Shown in pieces: positions 6,056 to 13,583 of a stretch of DNA of 30,968 nt (positions are counted from its first letter, which is position 1; each line of letters opens with the position of its first letter). The stretch lies in NCBI GenBank assembly GCA_002084765.1, contig NBMB01000061.1, positions 1 to 30,968 of the forward strand. The letters run 5' to 3'. Source of the DNA: Candidatus Cloacimonetes bacterium 4572_55 (GTDB taxonomy: Bacteria > 4572-55). Position numbers and translations under genes: made by a program. The notes beneath the pieces are model-generated. The model was given only the letters and a program-made list of their open reading frames with translations, had not been told where the DNA came from and ran no database searches.

Positions 6056-8131
6056 TCAAATTATCGGCAGTTCATACTGAGTGACTATTTCCGTATGATC
6101 CGTTTGGAATTGTTTCTCTTTTTCTGTCCTCATGCTGAGTCGGAGATGATGTGTTCCAGGTTCTTGGGGGCGAAAGAAGACCACGTCCATCTGCACGGGA
6201 CGAGAATCCGAGACCAGTTTGACCATCAGAGTAGTCTCAAGAAAAAGACGGCGTCCCAGCTTGATTTTTATATTAATCTCTCCTCCGGTATCGCTCTCTT
6301 CCTGACAATCGTTTATCAAATGCACCGGAATCAGCAGCACATCGCCCAAATGATACTTTTTGTCTGTGATTTCAGAAGCGATCAAACAACGGGGGCGCAA
6401 CGCGTCTTTAACCACCTTATGAGCTGGTTTCGAGCACCGCCGAGCATCTACGATGCCCGTGCCGCCTGTCATAAACATGTCATGCAAATCGGAGAAAAAG
6501 ATTCCGATAATCGGCTTGTATTTCATCAGCCGCAATTTCTCAATGAAGAATTTGAGTATCTCTGCCTGTCGATTTTGGGAAATATGCAGATCGATCATGC
6601 CCTCTTTATCCGGCTCGCCTTGATGCTCCACCAGAGTCTCCAGAACTGGCGAGCTGAAAGAGCCAAAATCCGAGACGATACGGTTGTTAAAACCCAAAAA
6701 ATAGCTGAGCAATGAAAACCGTGTGATCAATTTATCGATATGATACCAATGGAAATGCACGTCGGACAAGCTGCCCAGCATCCCCCACAAGCCGGAGGAT
6801 TGGATTACGATATGCCCGCTGTCCTCTTTTTTCAACGATTTACGCAGAAAAACATCCAACCGGTTTTGATTCCAGTTCCCCACATAACGACCTATAAATT
6901 TCCGCGCCTTTTCTCTCAGATTTTTTGATCTCCCATATTTTGGAAACGGCTCGTCATGACAGCATATCACACCGATGCAAGGATGGCTCCCCAACATATC
7001 CACCATAGTCGATAGTTGACGCTTCGCTACTGGCAAAATCTCCCGAGGATACATTCCGAACAGAGGGAAATCCTGCCAAACAAGCATGCCCTGTAAGTCG
7101 CAAGCCTGATACAGCTCAGAATAGGCGACATGAGACCTCACCCGCAAACAATTGATATGAGAATCGATCGCTAACTTAACGTCTGTCAAGCAGGTATCCG
7201 GGTTGACCTGAGAAATATAGGGATGCGTCGGCAGATAGTTTGCCCCCCGCAAAAAGAGAGATTTTCCGTTCAGATAAACCCGACGGTTCTCCAATTGAAT
7301 CATACGGATTCCCACCAAGGCAGTATACTCAGACCGGACCTCGCTCTGCCAGATCAACTGCACGGTCAGGTTATAGGCTGAGGGAAAGCCGAGATCATAC
7401 GTCCACCACAGTTCAATATCGCTCAACGCCTGCTTGCCGGTCAGAATCGTCCGCCCCCTATTGATCTTGCTTCGCTCTCGCCATTGATAGATCGTGCCTG
7501 CGAAATTCGCCGGTTTGAGGCTATACTGCACCGTCGCCTCTTCCGTATTTGTCGAGTCAACTACGAGCTTGACCTCGACGGTTGCCTGCTGATCGTCAAT
7601 AGTGGTTGTTTTGAAACGAAGATGGCGGATCGCGTATCGGTTGATCGAGGAAATATAGACCCGACCCCAAATCCCGCCCGGATTAAAGGTTTTTGGGAAG
7701 TAGCGAGTGTGCCGAAAAATACCTAAAATTAAATTCTCGATATGATCCGGAGGAGCTGGAGGGCAATTGACCTCGACCACAAGGAGATTATTTTCCTGTA
7801 GGGTCTTTGTCACAAAAAAACTGATAGGCGAGAAGTAGCCTTCATAATGGCCCAATCTCCTGCCGTTGAGGTAGATGATCGCAAAATAGAAAATACCAGT
7901 AAAATTAATCTCATAGAAATTTGTTTTATCAGCATGACGCGTGAATGTGAACGATTTGCGATAAACCATTTTTCCTTGATAATTCTTGAAATTGGTCTGG
8001 CACTGCCACTGGCCGGGAACATCCTGTTCCTCCCAGTCAGAATCGTCAAAAGTTGCGCTGCGGTGTTCTTTGACAAATTGATCGACCGGCTTGATCTTCC
8101 AACAACCGCTTAAATCAACGATAGAATGCAT
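6056..8131 (-). CDS. Glycoside hydrolase family 2-like protein with altered catalytic residues
   Basis: The 691-aa cytoplasmic protein (no signal peptide) shows the GH2 order: a jelly-roll sugar-binding domain (about 5-160, with WEEQDVPGQWQ and NPGGIWG), an immunoglobulin-like domain (165-275), and a TIM barrel from about 285 (FLRGANYLPTHP, then LRVRSHVAYSELYQACDLQGMLVWQDFPL). The acid/base glutamate sits at E394 in CCHDEP, where most members have NE. At the usual nucleophile position, in a context like the SEFG of beta-mannosidases, the sequence is SDFG with D488 instead of Glu. The family cleaves beta-linked galactose, mannose or glucuronate; this member may have changed activity or none. 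AAGGGGGA precedes the ATG. It leads an operon with the esterase-like gene. Confidence 0.85.
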   Translation of the reverse strand: MHSIVDLSGCWKIKPVDQFVKEHRSATFDDSDWEEQDVPGQWQCQTNFKNYQGKMVYRKSFTFTRHADKTNFYEINFTGIFYFAIIYLNGRRLGHYEGYFSPISFFVTKTLQENNLLVVEVNCPPAPPDHIENLILGIFRHTRYFPKTFNPGGIWGRVYISSINRYAIRHLRFKTTTIDDQQATVEVKLVVDSTNTEEATVQYSLKPANFAGTIYQWRERSKINRGRTILTGKQALSDIELWWTYDLGFPSAYNLTVQLIWQSEVRSEYTALVGIRMIQLENRRVYLNGKSLFLRGANYLPTHPYISQVNPDTCLTDVKLAIDSHINCLRVRSHVAYSELYQACDLQGMLVWQDFPLFGMYPREILPVAKRQLSTMVDMLGSHPCIGVICCHDEPFPKYGRSKNLREKARKFIGRYVGNWNQNRLDVFLRKSLKKEDSGHIVIQSSGLWGMLGSLSDVHFHWYHIDKLITRFSLLSYFLGFNNRIVSDFGSFSSPVLETLVEHQGEPDKEGMIDLHISQNRQAEILKFFIEKLRLMKYKPIIGIFFSDLHDMFMTGGTGIVDARRCSKPAHKVVKDALRPRCLIASEITDKKYHLGDVLLIPVHLINDCQEESDTGGEINIKIKLGRRLFLETTLMVKLVSDSRPVQMDVVFFRPQEPGTHHLRLSMRTEKEKQFQTDHTEIVTQYELPII

Positions 8132-8170
8132 TTAAAATCCCCCTTTTGTCATGCTTTTACATGATATTAA

Positions 8171-8188
8171 GGCGCGAGATCACGCGCC
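8171..8188. promoter_or_regulatory. GC-rich palindrome in leader of GH2 gene
   Basis: GGCGCG-AGATCA-CGCGCC is a perfect 6-bp inverted repeat with a nearly symmetric centre. It sits between the putative promoter and the GH2 start codon, so it could be a repressor operator or a leader hairpin. Confidence 0.4.
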
Positions 8189-8196
8189 CGTTTATG

Positions 8197-8226
8197 CAAT
8201 TAGCACGAAAAAAAAGAGATTGTCAA
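8197..8226 (-). promoter_or_regulatory. Putative promoter of GH2 operon
   Basis: On the minus strand a consensus TTGACA (8226-8221) is followed after 16-18 bases by TGCTAATTG (8205-8197), an imperfect -10 region. The spacer contains an eight-base T run. The predicted start lies upstream of the palindrome at 8171-8188, consistent with regulation of the GH2 gene. Confidence 0.4.
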
Positions 8227-8456
8227 GTAAAATAATACCAAGCCGATCTCGGGAAAATATGAATCCTGGGCAACAGGAGGATTTCTATCGCTGACAGCTA
8301 TGAATCCGCGGATTTTACAGATTTTGCAGAGAGGAAGAGAAGAAGAGGCAAGTTTTTTTCAATGGTGCTGCTTTTTTCATTTGACAATAATTGGAAAGTC
8401 GGTTAATGTGGCAAGGTGAATACGGATATTGTTACGATCATCTTTTACCTTTTTTA
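8227..8456. other. Spacer with degenerate repeat remnant
   Basis: No gene is seen. AATCCGCGGATTTTACAGATTTTGCAGA (about 8304-8331, quoted here in pieces: AATCCGCGGATT then GATTTTGCAGA) resembles a worn copy of the dispersed repeat. The rest is AT-rich. Confidence 0.4.
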
Positions 8457-8849
8457 TTAAAACCTATTTATGATAGAAATTATATGATCTAAGTGAGTGA
8501 TCGCATCGCTATAGATTTCAACTTTCTCCGTGTACTTGTACTGATACTTATCTCTACTACACGGTGTATTTATTAATTTCTCAAGATCACTCCTTTTTTT
8601 ATCAAATTCTTTCTTTTCCAAGTTAAGGCGGTTTAGTAAGTAATCTAATTCTCTTTTATGAGTAGTTTTTGAAGGTGTTTTGTTTTTTTTCTGCTCGATA
8701 TAAATAATAATGGATTGTATTGATGGTATGACTATTGTCACACTGAAAAGGGTAACTTGGAGGGGAATTCCTTCGTATTCATATCCGTTATAATAAAGGA
8801 CAATAAAGAGTAAAGCCGATAAAAATGACAAACTGAGACTTACTTGCAT
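8457..8849 (-). CDS. Hypothetical membrane protein, mosaic paralogue A
   Basis: I do not recognise this 130-aa protein. Two hydrophobic helices (about 4-20 and 30-50) form an N-terminal anchor, and residues 53-130 are charged and helical with Leu/Ile spacing typical of a coiled coil (RELDYLLNRLNLEKKEFDKK). The first 50 residues are almost identical to those of the gene at 9058-9477, but the tails are unrelated. AAGGAAGGTGACTC precedes the ATG and is also shared with the paralogue. Base composition is markedly more AT-rich than the flanking genes, suggesting recent arrival. Confidence 0.65.
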   Translation of the reverse strand: MQVSLSLSFLSALLFIVLYYNGYEYEGIPLQVTLFSVTIVIPSIQSIIIYIEQKKNKTPSKTTHKRELDYLLNRLNLEKKEFDKKRSDLEKLINTPCSRDKYQYKYTEKVEIYSDAITHLDHIISIINRF

Positions 8850-8892
8850 GAGTCACCTTCCTTTTTGAAATGTGTTAACTCTATTAAAATTT
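8699..8892. repeat. Direct repeat copy 1 (anchor module)
   Basis: This segment covers the 5' half of paralogue A plus its ribosome-binding site and leader. It matches 9328-9520 at roughly nine in ten bases by eye. Similarity stops abruptly inside both genes, where the tails begin. Confidence 0.85.
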
Positions 8893-8927
8893 ATTAAAAT
8901 CTTAAAAAGAATATATATAAATATTAA

Positions 8928-9053
8928 TTAATATTGATTAATTGGTTTTTCAGAAAAGAACGCGAATGATATTATTATCAAAACCAAGAGAACAACCAAT
9001 AGAATTGGCGATAACTGAATAAGGTGAAGTATGTTTTCATTTACAATATACAT
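8928..9053 (-). CDS. Hypothetical 41-residue single-helix membrane peptide
   Basis: An ATG at 9053, four bases after the stop of the 9058-9477 gene, opens a 41-codon frame. It encodes a short polar start (MYIVNEN), a long hydrophobic helix (about 12-34, rich in Leu, Val and Ile) and a polar tail. The close spacing suggests translational re-initiation after the upstream gene. No clear ribosome-binding site is seen and AT-rich DNA can produce such frames by chance. Confidence 0.35.
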   Translation of the reverse strand: MYIVNENILHLIQLSPILLVVLLVLIIISFAFFSEKPINQY

Positions 9054-9057
9054 TTTC

Positions 9058-9477
9058 TTACCATATTAAAGATATAGAATCCATTTTAGGAGAATCAGCC
9101 CAAATTATCATCAAAATTACCCACGGGACCAAGGCAAAAATAGGAATTAGAATTGAAGACGACATGAAATGCCTACTTTTTGAATAGCTGCCGATGCGAG
9201 CCTCCTCAAAATGTTTTGTCGGAGATGTTATTGACAGAATTTCCCTCGTTTCTGTTTCCCTCGTTTCTGTTATAGTCGCCTGCAAGTCAAAATAACCCAA
9301 AGTTTTTTTGTTTTTTCCCTGTTGAAGATAAATAATGATGGATTGTATCGATGGTATGACTATTGTCACACTGAAAAGGGTAACTTGGAGGGGAATCTCT
9401 TCATACTCATATCCGTTATAATAAAGGACAATAAAGAGTAAAGCCGATAAAAATGACAAACTGAAACTTATTTTCAT
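9058..9477 (-). CDS. Hypothetical membrane protein, mosaic paralogue B
   Basis: The function of this 139-aa protein is unknown. Residues 1-50 repeat the two-helix anchor of paralogue A almost exactly. The tail is different: a polar Thr/Glu-rich linker (TITETRETETREIL) encoded by a 15-bp tandem duplication at 9240-9269, then a third hydrophobic helix (about 108-128, SILIPIFALVPWVILMIIW). AAAGGAAGGCGACTC precedes the ATG. The shared head and distinct tail suggest a swapped module; topology predicts both ends near the membrane. Confidence 0.65.
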   Translation of the reverse strand: MKISFSLSFLSALLFIVLYYNGYEYEEIPLQVTLFSVTIVIPSIQSIIIYLQQGKNKKTLGYFDLQATITETRETETREILSITSPTKHFEEARIGSYSKSRHFMSSSILIPIFALVPWVILMIIWADSPKMDSISLIW

Positions 9478-9520
9478 GAGTCGCCTTCCTTTTTTAAAAG
9501 ATGTTAATTCTATTAAAATC
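9328..9520. repeat. Direct repeat copy 2 (anchor module)
   Basis: This is the partner of the copy at 8699-8892. It covers the head of paralogue B, its ribosome-binding site and about 40 bases of upstream leader. The duplication is recent, as synonymous sites are nearly unchanged. Confidence 0.85.
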
Positions 9521-9785
9521 TATTTATATTAAATAAAATAAGTTGTATCAACATAAGTAAGATCGGTTTTAGTGCGATACCGTTAAAAAGATTTACCAAT
9601 ATTTGGTTCTTTTTTCGTAGCCGCTCAAAAAACGAGGATAATTGGCTTTTAGCGACTATCTGCGAATTCTTAATGACCGGATACTTTTCTTTCGATATTG
9701 ACAACAAAAACTGTCGATCTGTTCGGATGAAAATCAAACTCTTTTTCGATATAATCAATTTAATTTGTTTATAGGATGGATACAT
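9513..9785 (-). CDS. Doubtful 90-residue ORF, possible degenerate third unit
   Basis: The frame ends with a hydrophobic segment and NINRF, recalling the IINRF end of paralogue A. Its stop lies just inside the duplicated leader of paralogue B. The ATG overlaps the start of the divergent gene at 9784 by two bases and has no ribosome-binding site. It may be the 3' remnant of an older unit in the array, or chance in AT-rich DNA. Confidence 0.25.
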   Translation of the reverse strand: MYPSYKQIKLIISKKSLIFIRTDRQFLLSISKEKYPVIKNSQIVAKSQLSSFFERLRKKNQILVNLFNGIALKPILLMLIQLILFNINRF

Positions 9786-12699
9786 GAGAAAATTAAATAA
9801 AATGGGATTATTTAGTGGTCTTTACATCTTTATAATCATCTCACATTGCTCAGCGCAAGACGCGACGAATCGGGTTCTCGAAAACAGCAGCTATTTTTCA
9901 GCTCTGGACAGCGCGCTTTCCGCCATCCGGATGGATCGATCAGACATAGTTCTGTCTCGGGATTATGTTGCCAGGGACCCGTTCCGGCTGACGATCGTTG
10001 AAAATCTTTTCCCCCGCCCCCTTGATTCTGTCAATATTGCGGATAGCCTGGCTCAGGCTATTTCCAAGCACTATTCCGACCCGGACTCGCTTTTTTCCGC
10101 AATAGCCGAGATTCAGGATATACCGTGGGAGCCGCCGCGTATAGAGAGTCGCGCCATGCCGGCGGACTTGCAAAACGCTCTGATCATGCTGAAAAAAGAG
10201 GCTGGATCCGACTCATTTCTGACCCGATCGGAACAGGAAAGACTCCGGAAAATTCCCGACAAGATCGCGCTTCTGCTTGCTCCTTGGCTTGTCGCAGCAA
10301 CGGAGGCTCATAGATTGATCAAACAGGCGAGCGACGTTTTTTCTCTAAAGGAGCGGGTTTTTGTGGGGGAGTTTGCGCATTCTAATTTGTCAAGAGAGTC
10401 GGAAGGAAATCCGGGGGATATCGAGTCAATCCAGATGAATCTGGCGAAATTGCGGGAAAACGAGCTGGAGACCATCCGAAAACAGAAGGAATTTGTCCAG
10501 ATTGTCTCTAAATATGACCGGCTGAGTCTGATCAAAGCTGCTTATCTGATCTATTCACAACACACAAAAAATCTGCTCGAACAACTCGCGGCCGAGGCAG
10601 CCTCTCTTGAGGAAGCGATTTACTTTCCCACTCGGCTGGGAGAAATCGCTATCGGAACCCAACTGAGCGATCATTATGATAAAGACTATCTGCTCATTAT
10701 CGATCCGTGCGGGGACGATTTGTATACCGGCGGAATAAGCGTCCAGCCCGACTCTTTACTATTTGGAAACGGCTTTATCCGCGTGATTTACGACGCGGGA
10801 GGCAACGATGTCTATCGCGGACAGGACTATTGTCAAGGAGCTGGCGTAAACGGCGTTGGATTGTTGATCGACAAGGGAGGCGACGATGTGTATTCAGCGA
10901 GACAATTCTGTCAGGGCGCGGGCCTGTTTGGAGTCGGAATGCTGATCGACGAAGCCGGAGACGACGCGTATCACGCGGAGACTGGAGCGCAAGGATTCGG
11001 CGCGTTCGGATTCGGCATGCTCGTGGACCTGGATGGCAGCGATCTGAGACAGGCTCAATTTCTCTCACAAGGCGTGGGATATTGTCAAGGTTTTGGATTT
11101 TTATTTGACCGGAAAGGCTATGACCGGTACGTGACACAAAGCACTTATAGCGATATCCTGCGCAATGCCGACCATACGGAAACATTGTCCCAAGGCTTTG
11201 GATACGGTATGCGCCCTTACGGATCGGGAGGGATCGGAATCTTGTATGATCAAACGGGAAATGATCTCTATTTCGCGGATGTGTTTGGTCAGGGAAGCTC
11301 TTATTGGTTCGGATTTGGAGCGTTGATCGACGATCATGGAAGCGATATCTATAGCGGTTTCGATTATTGCCAGGGGTCGGGAGTCCATCTCTCATTCGGC
11401 GTCTGTCTGGATCGCTCTGGAAATGACAATTATCGGGCGTGGGGAATATCCCAGGGTTCAGGGCATGATCTGGCGTTTGGCACGTTGGTCGATATCTCCG
11501 GAGATGACAATTACGTCTGTCAGGACCTGTCCCAGGGCGGAGGAAATGCGAACGGCTTTAGTCTCTTTGTCGATCTATCGGGCAATGACGGTCACATCGC
11601 CAAAGGTGGAAGAACCCTGGGATATTCCGATACGAGACGCACTTACGGCATGGCTGGCATCTTCCTCGACCTTGGTGGAAAAGATTTTTATGGATCTCCA
11701 TACGGTGAAAATGACGCATTTTGGACACATTCAACCTATGGAGTCGGGTTGGATCAAAATAAATCCAAAAAACCACAAGCCGAATTGTCTGAGGAAAAAA
11801 ACGAGCCAGATTTCCCTGAGCCGCTCGGAGAGGACGTCCCAACTCTGTTTTTGCAAGCATCCGCCGCGGTGGCGAGCTACCAGCCCATAGTGCAGCCGGC
11901 AAGAGAACGTCTCATTGAAATGGGCATAGACTCGTTAGGCTATTTATTGGATAAGTTGGATACCGAACATCCCAGAGAATATCACGCGTTGCGCGCCATC
12001 ATCCCTAAGATAGGAAAAGAGACGATCTCAATCCTTTCCGATTCTTTATCCTCTGAAAATCCGCGCACAGTCTCCAACTCTATTTGGTTTATGGGCTTGG
12101 TGGGGGACAGTTCCGCCGCGCCACATCTCGAAAAATTTCTGACCCATGAAAAACGATCCATACGGGTTCATTGCGCCGAAGCTCTTGGACGCTCGAAACA
12201 TCCCGCGTATGAGTCCGCATTAATTTCCCTATTAGCCGACTCCGAGGCGGATGTCAGACAGCGCGCGGCCTGGGCATTGGGACGCTTTGGGACGGAAAAG
12301 TCCTTCTCTCCTTTATTACAGGCATTGAAAGATTCCAGGCAGATTGTCCGTCATTCCGCGGAAAACAGTCTGGCTTCTCTGCATAGCGGGCTGGATCCTC
12401 AAGATAAAGATTCAAAAATATTGCGAAAACGTATTCACAATGCGTTAAAAAACGCGGACTTCCCGAATCGTCAACATCTGATCCGGATGTTGGGTCGAGC
12501 GGATGACTGTCAAAATCCAAAAAATTTGGGGGAGATTAAAAAATTTCTACAAAGCGATGTGTGGGAAAGTCGAGCCGCGGCAGTCGAAGCACTGGGGTAT
12601 ATCAAACATGAAAAGGCAAAAGATATATTGGAGGATATAGACCTGTCGCAGGAACATCCACGAGTGAGAACCGCTGTCGAGTCAATATTATCAAAGTAA
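9784..12699 (+). CDS. Exported protein with about twelve G-x-D repeats and HEAT repeats
   Basis: The 971-aa protein begins with a signal peptide (1-24, ending HCSAQ). Residues 30-300 are mainly helical. From about 305 to 660 there is a repeat of 26-27 residues, each with a hydrophobic strand, D-x-x-G-(D/N/S)-D-x-Y, and QG-x-G-x-x-x-G-x-G. The G-x-D cores lie at 310, 340, 366, 392, 418, 445, 492, 519, 546, 573, 600 and 632. This looks like a beta-solenoid with acidic turns that could bind calcium. Residues about 700-970 hold HEAT/PBS-lyase-like helical repeats (RVHCAEALGR, RQRAAWALGRFG, ESRAAAVEALG). It is likely a periplasmic or surface scaffold or adhesion protein; no enzyme motif is seen. 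AGGATGG precedes the ATG. It is transcribed alone. Confidence 0.85.
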   Translation: MRKLNKMGLFSGLYIFIIISHCSAQDATNRVLENSSYFSALDSALSAIRMDRSDIVLSRDYVARDPFRLTIVENLFPRPLDSVNIADSLAQAISKHYSDPDSLFSAIAEIQDIPWEPPRIESRAMPADLQNALIMLKKEAGSDSFLTRSEQERLRKIPDKIALLLAPWLVAATEAHRLIKQASDVFSLKERVFVGEFAHSNLSRESEGNPGDIESIQMNLAKLRENELETIRKQKEFVQIVSKYDRLSLIKAAYLIYSQHTKNLLEQLAAEAASLEEAIYFPTRLGEIAIGTQLSDHYDKDYLLIIDPCGDDLYTGGISVQPDSLLFGNGFIRVIYDAGGNDVYRGQDYCQGAGVNGVGLLIDKGGDDVYSARQFCQGAGLFGVGMLIDEAGDDAYHAETGAQGFGAFGFGMLVDLDGSDLRQAQFLSQGVGYCQGFGFLFDRKGYDRYVTQSTYSDILRNADHTETLSQGFGYGMRPYGSGGIGILYDQTGNDLYFADVFGQGSSYWFGFGALIDDHGSDIYSGFDYCQGSGVHLSFGVCLDRSGNDNYRAWGISQGSGHDLAFGTLVDISGDDNYVCQDLSQGGGNANGFSLFVDLSGNDGHIAKGGRTLGYSDTRRTYGMAGIFLDLGGKDFYGSPYGENDAFWTHSTYGVGLDQNKSKKPQAELSEEKNEPDFPEPLGEDVPTLFLQASAAVASYQPIVQPARERLIEMGIDSLGYLLDKLDTEHPREYHALRAIIPKIGKETISILSDSLSSENPRTVSNSIWFMGLVGDSSAAPHLEKFLTHEKRSIRVHCAEALGRSKHPAYESALISLLADSEADVRQRAAWALGRFGTEKSFSPLLQALKDSRQIVRHSAENSLASLHSGLDPQDKDSKILRKRIHNALKNADFPNRQHLIRMLGRADDCQNPKNLGEIKKFLQSDVWESRAAAVEALGYIKHEKAKDILEDIDLSQEHPRVRTAVESILSK

Positions 12700-12708
12700 T
12701 CGCCAATT

Positions 12709-12737
12709 CACGTAATCTGCGGATCGTCTGCGGATTG
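12709..12737. repeat. Dispersed TCTGCG repeat, short copy
   Basis: CACGTAATCTGCGGATCG followed by TCTGCGGATTGG, ten bases after the stop of the preceding gene. The core matches the copies at 1, 4764 and 18040. Confidence 0.7.
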
Positions 12738-12782
12738 GAATCAATATTGCGGATATAAAAGCCACTCCCCCCATTAATTTTT

Positions 12783-12998
12783 TCCCGTCCCAATTTCGAT
12801 TCAGAGGGACGGCGTGTTATGGAAAGCGAGGTGGTGCCTGCAAAAACAAAAGTGTGAGATTAAAAACCTCACCATCTGAACGTGACTTTCTGTAATCTAA
12901 CGACTCCCCCATTTACAGAATACAGAAGTCGCCGGATTGATACAATGATACAAAAGTATCTAAAGATGAGCGGATTATTGTCCGCTCATTTTTTTTTT
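12783..12998 (+). ncRNA. Possible structured RNA ending in a strong terminator
   Basis: This non-coding segment contains successive hairpins: CCGTCCC/GGGACGG (around a 14-base loop, from about 12783), GTGAG/CTCAC (about 12853-12871), CTGTAA/TTACAG (about 12891-12919), GATAC-AAAA-GTATC (about 12948-12961), and the terminator at 12966. It could be an independent small RNA or just the long 3' leader-out of the preceding gene. It matches no RNA family I know, including 6S, SRP RNA and common riboswitches. No promoter is obvious. Confidence 0.3.
12966..12998 (+). terminator. Rho-independent terminator
   Basis: ATGAGCGGA (12966-12974) and TCCGCTCAT (12981-12989) form a perfect 9-bp stem with a six-base loop, followed by about ten T residues. 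It terminates rightward transcription, from either the 971-aa gene or a small RNA. Confidence 0.9.
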
Positions 12999-13583
12999 GG
13001 AGATAATGAAATCATCCACCACGTTTTTATTGCGGAGCTACAGAAAAATGTAATAAGAAAGAGAAATTTATCTCTTATCTTCCGCTAACGAATCATATAG
13101 TTCTTTGAATTCGAATAAAATGTGGTATTTTGTTGATATTCTGTTTTAGCCGGAGGAGTTTTTCTGCAAAACGAAATTGGCTCCCACGAGCTTTATGTGG
13201 ATAGTCCAGGTAGGAATTATTCGTCCTCTGGCGGCTCGGCGATCGTAAGCACATGCTGCAAAAAAGATAAGCGGGCAAACATGGATATTTTTTCCGGTAA
13301 TAGAAAATAGGGGAATATTTTTCCGATCATGCTAATCAGCCCTGAGCTTTTAAAAAAGCAGGCTGTGTATCGTTCGCTACGAATCACTTTCCAATTTGCA
13401 TCGCATTAAAAACTCCCAAATTTCGATTTAACAGTTCTCAGAAATAATTTTGCTATTATATAATATTGTGCTGTTGGAATCAACGATTAATAGCTAAGTT
13501 ATCAAAAATAAGTGAAATTGAGATATAAAATAAGCGCGTTTTGAATTTTTTTTACCCTTTTCAAAGTAAGGAGAAGAAGGGCT
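12999..13583. other. Intergenic stretch without recognised gene
   Basis: No convincing reading frame is present. A GCTTTT/AAAAGC hairpin lies near 13348-13363, and TATAAT at about 13459-13464 might be the -10 box of the following gene, though no good -35 is seen. An AAGGAGAAGAAGG at about 13568 is the ribosome-binding site for the gene at 13584. Confidence 0.5.

Noticed and set aside
6095-6715. 206-residue plus-strand ORF opposite the GH2 gene
   Set aside because: It is antisense to conserved GH2 coding sequence and has no protein features of its own.
12882-13088. 68-residue plus-strand ORF
   Set aside because: It crosses the strong terminator at 12966-12998 and lacks a ribosome-binding site.
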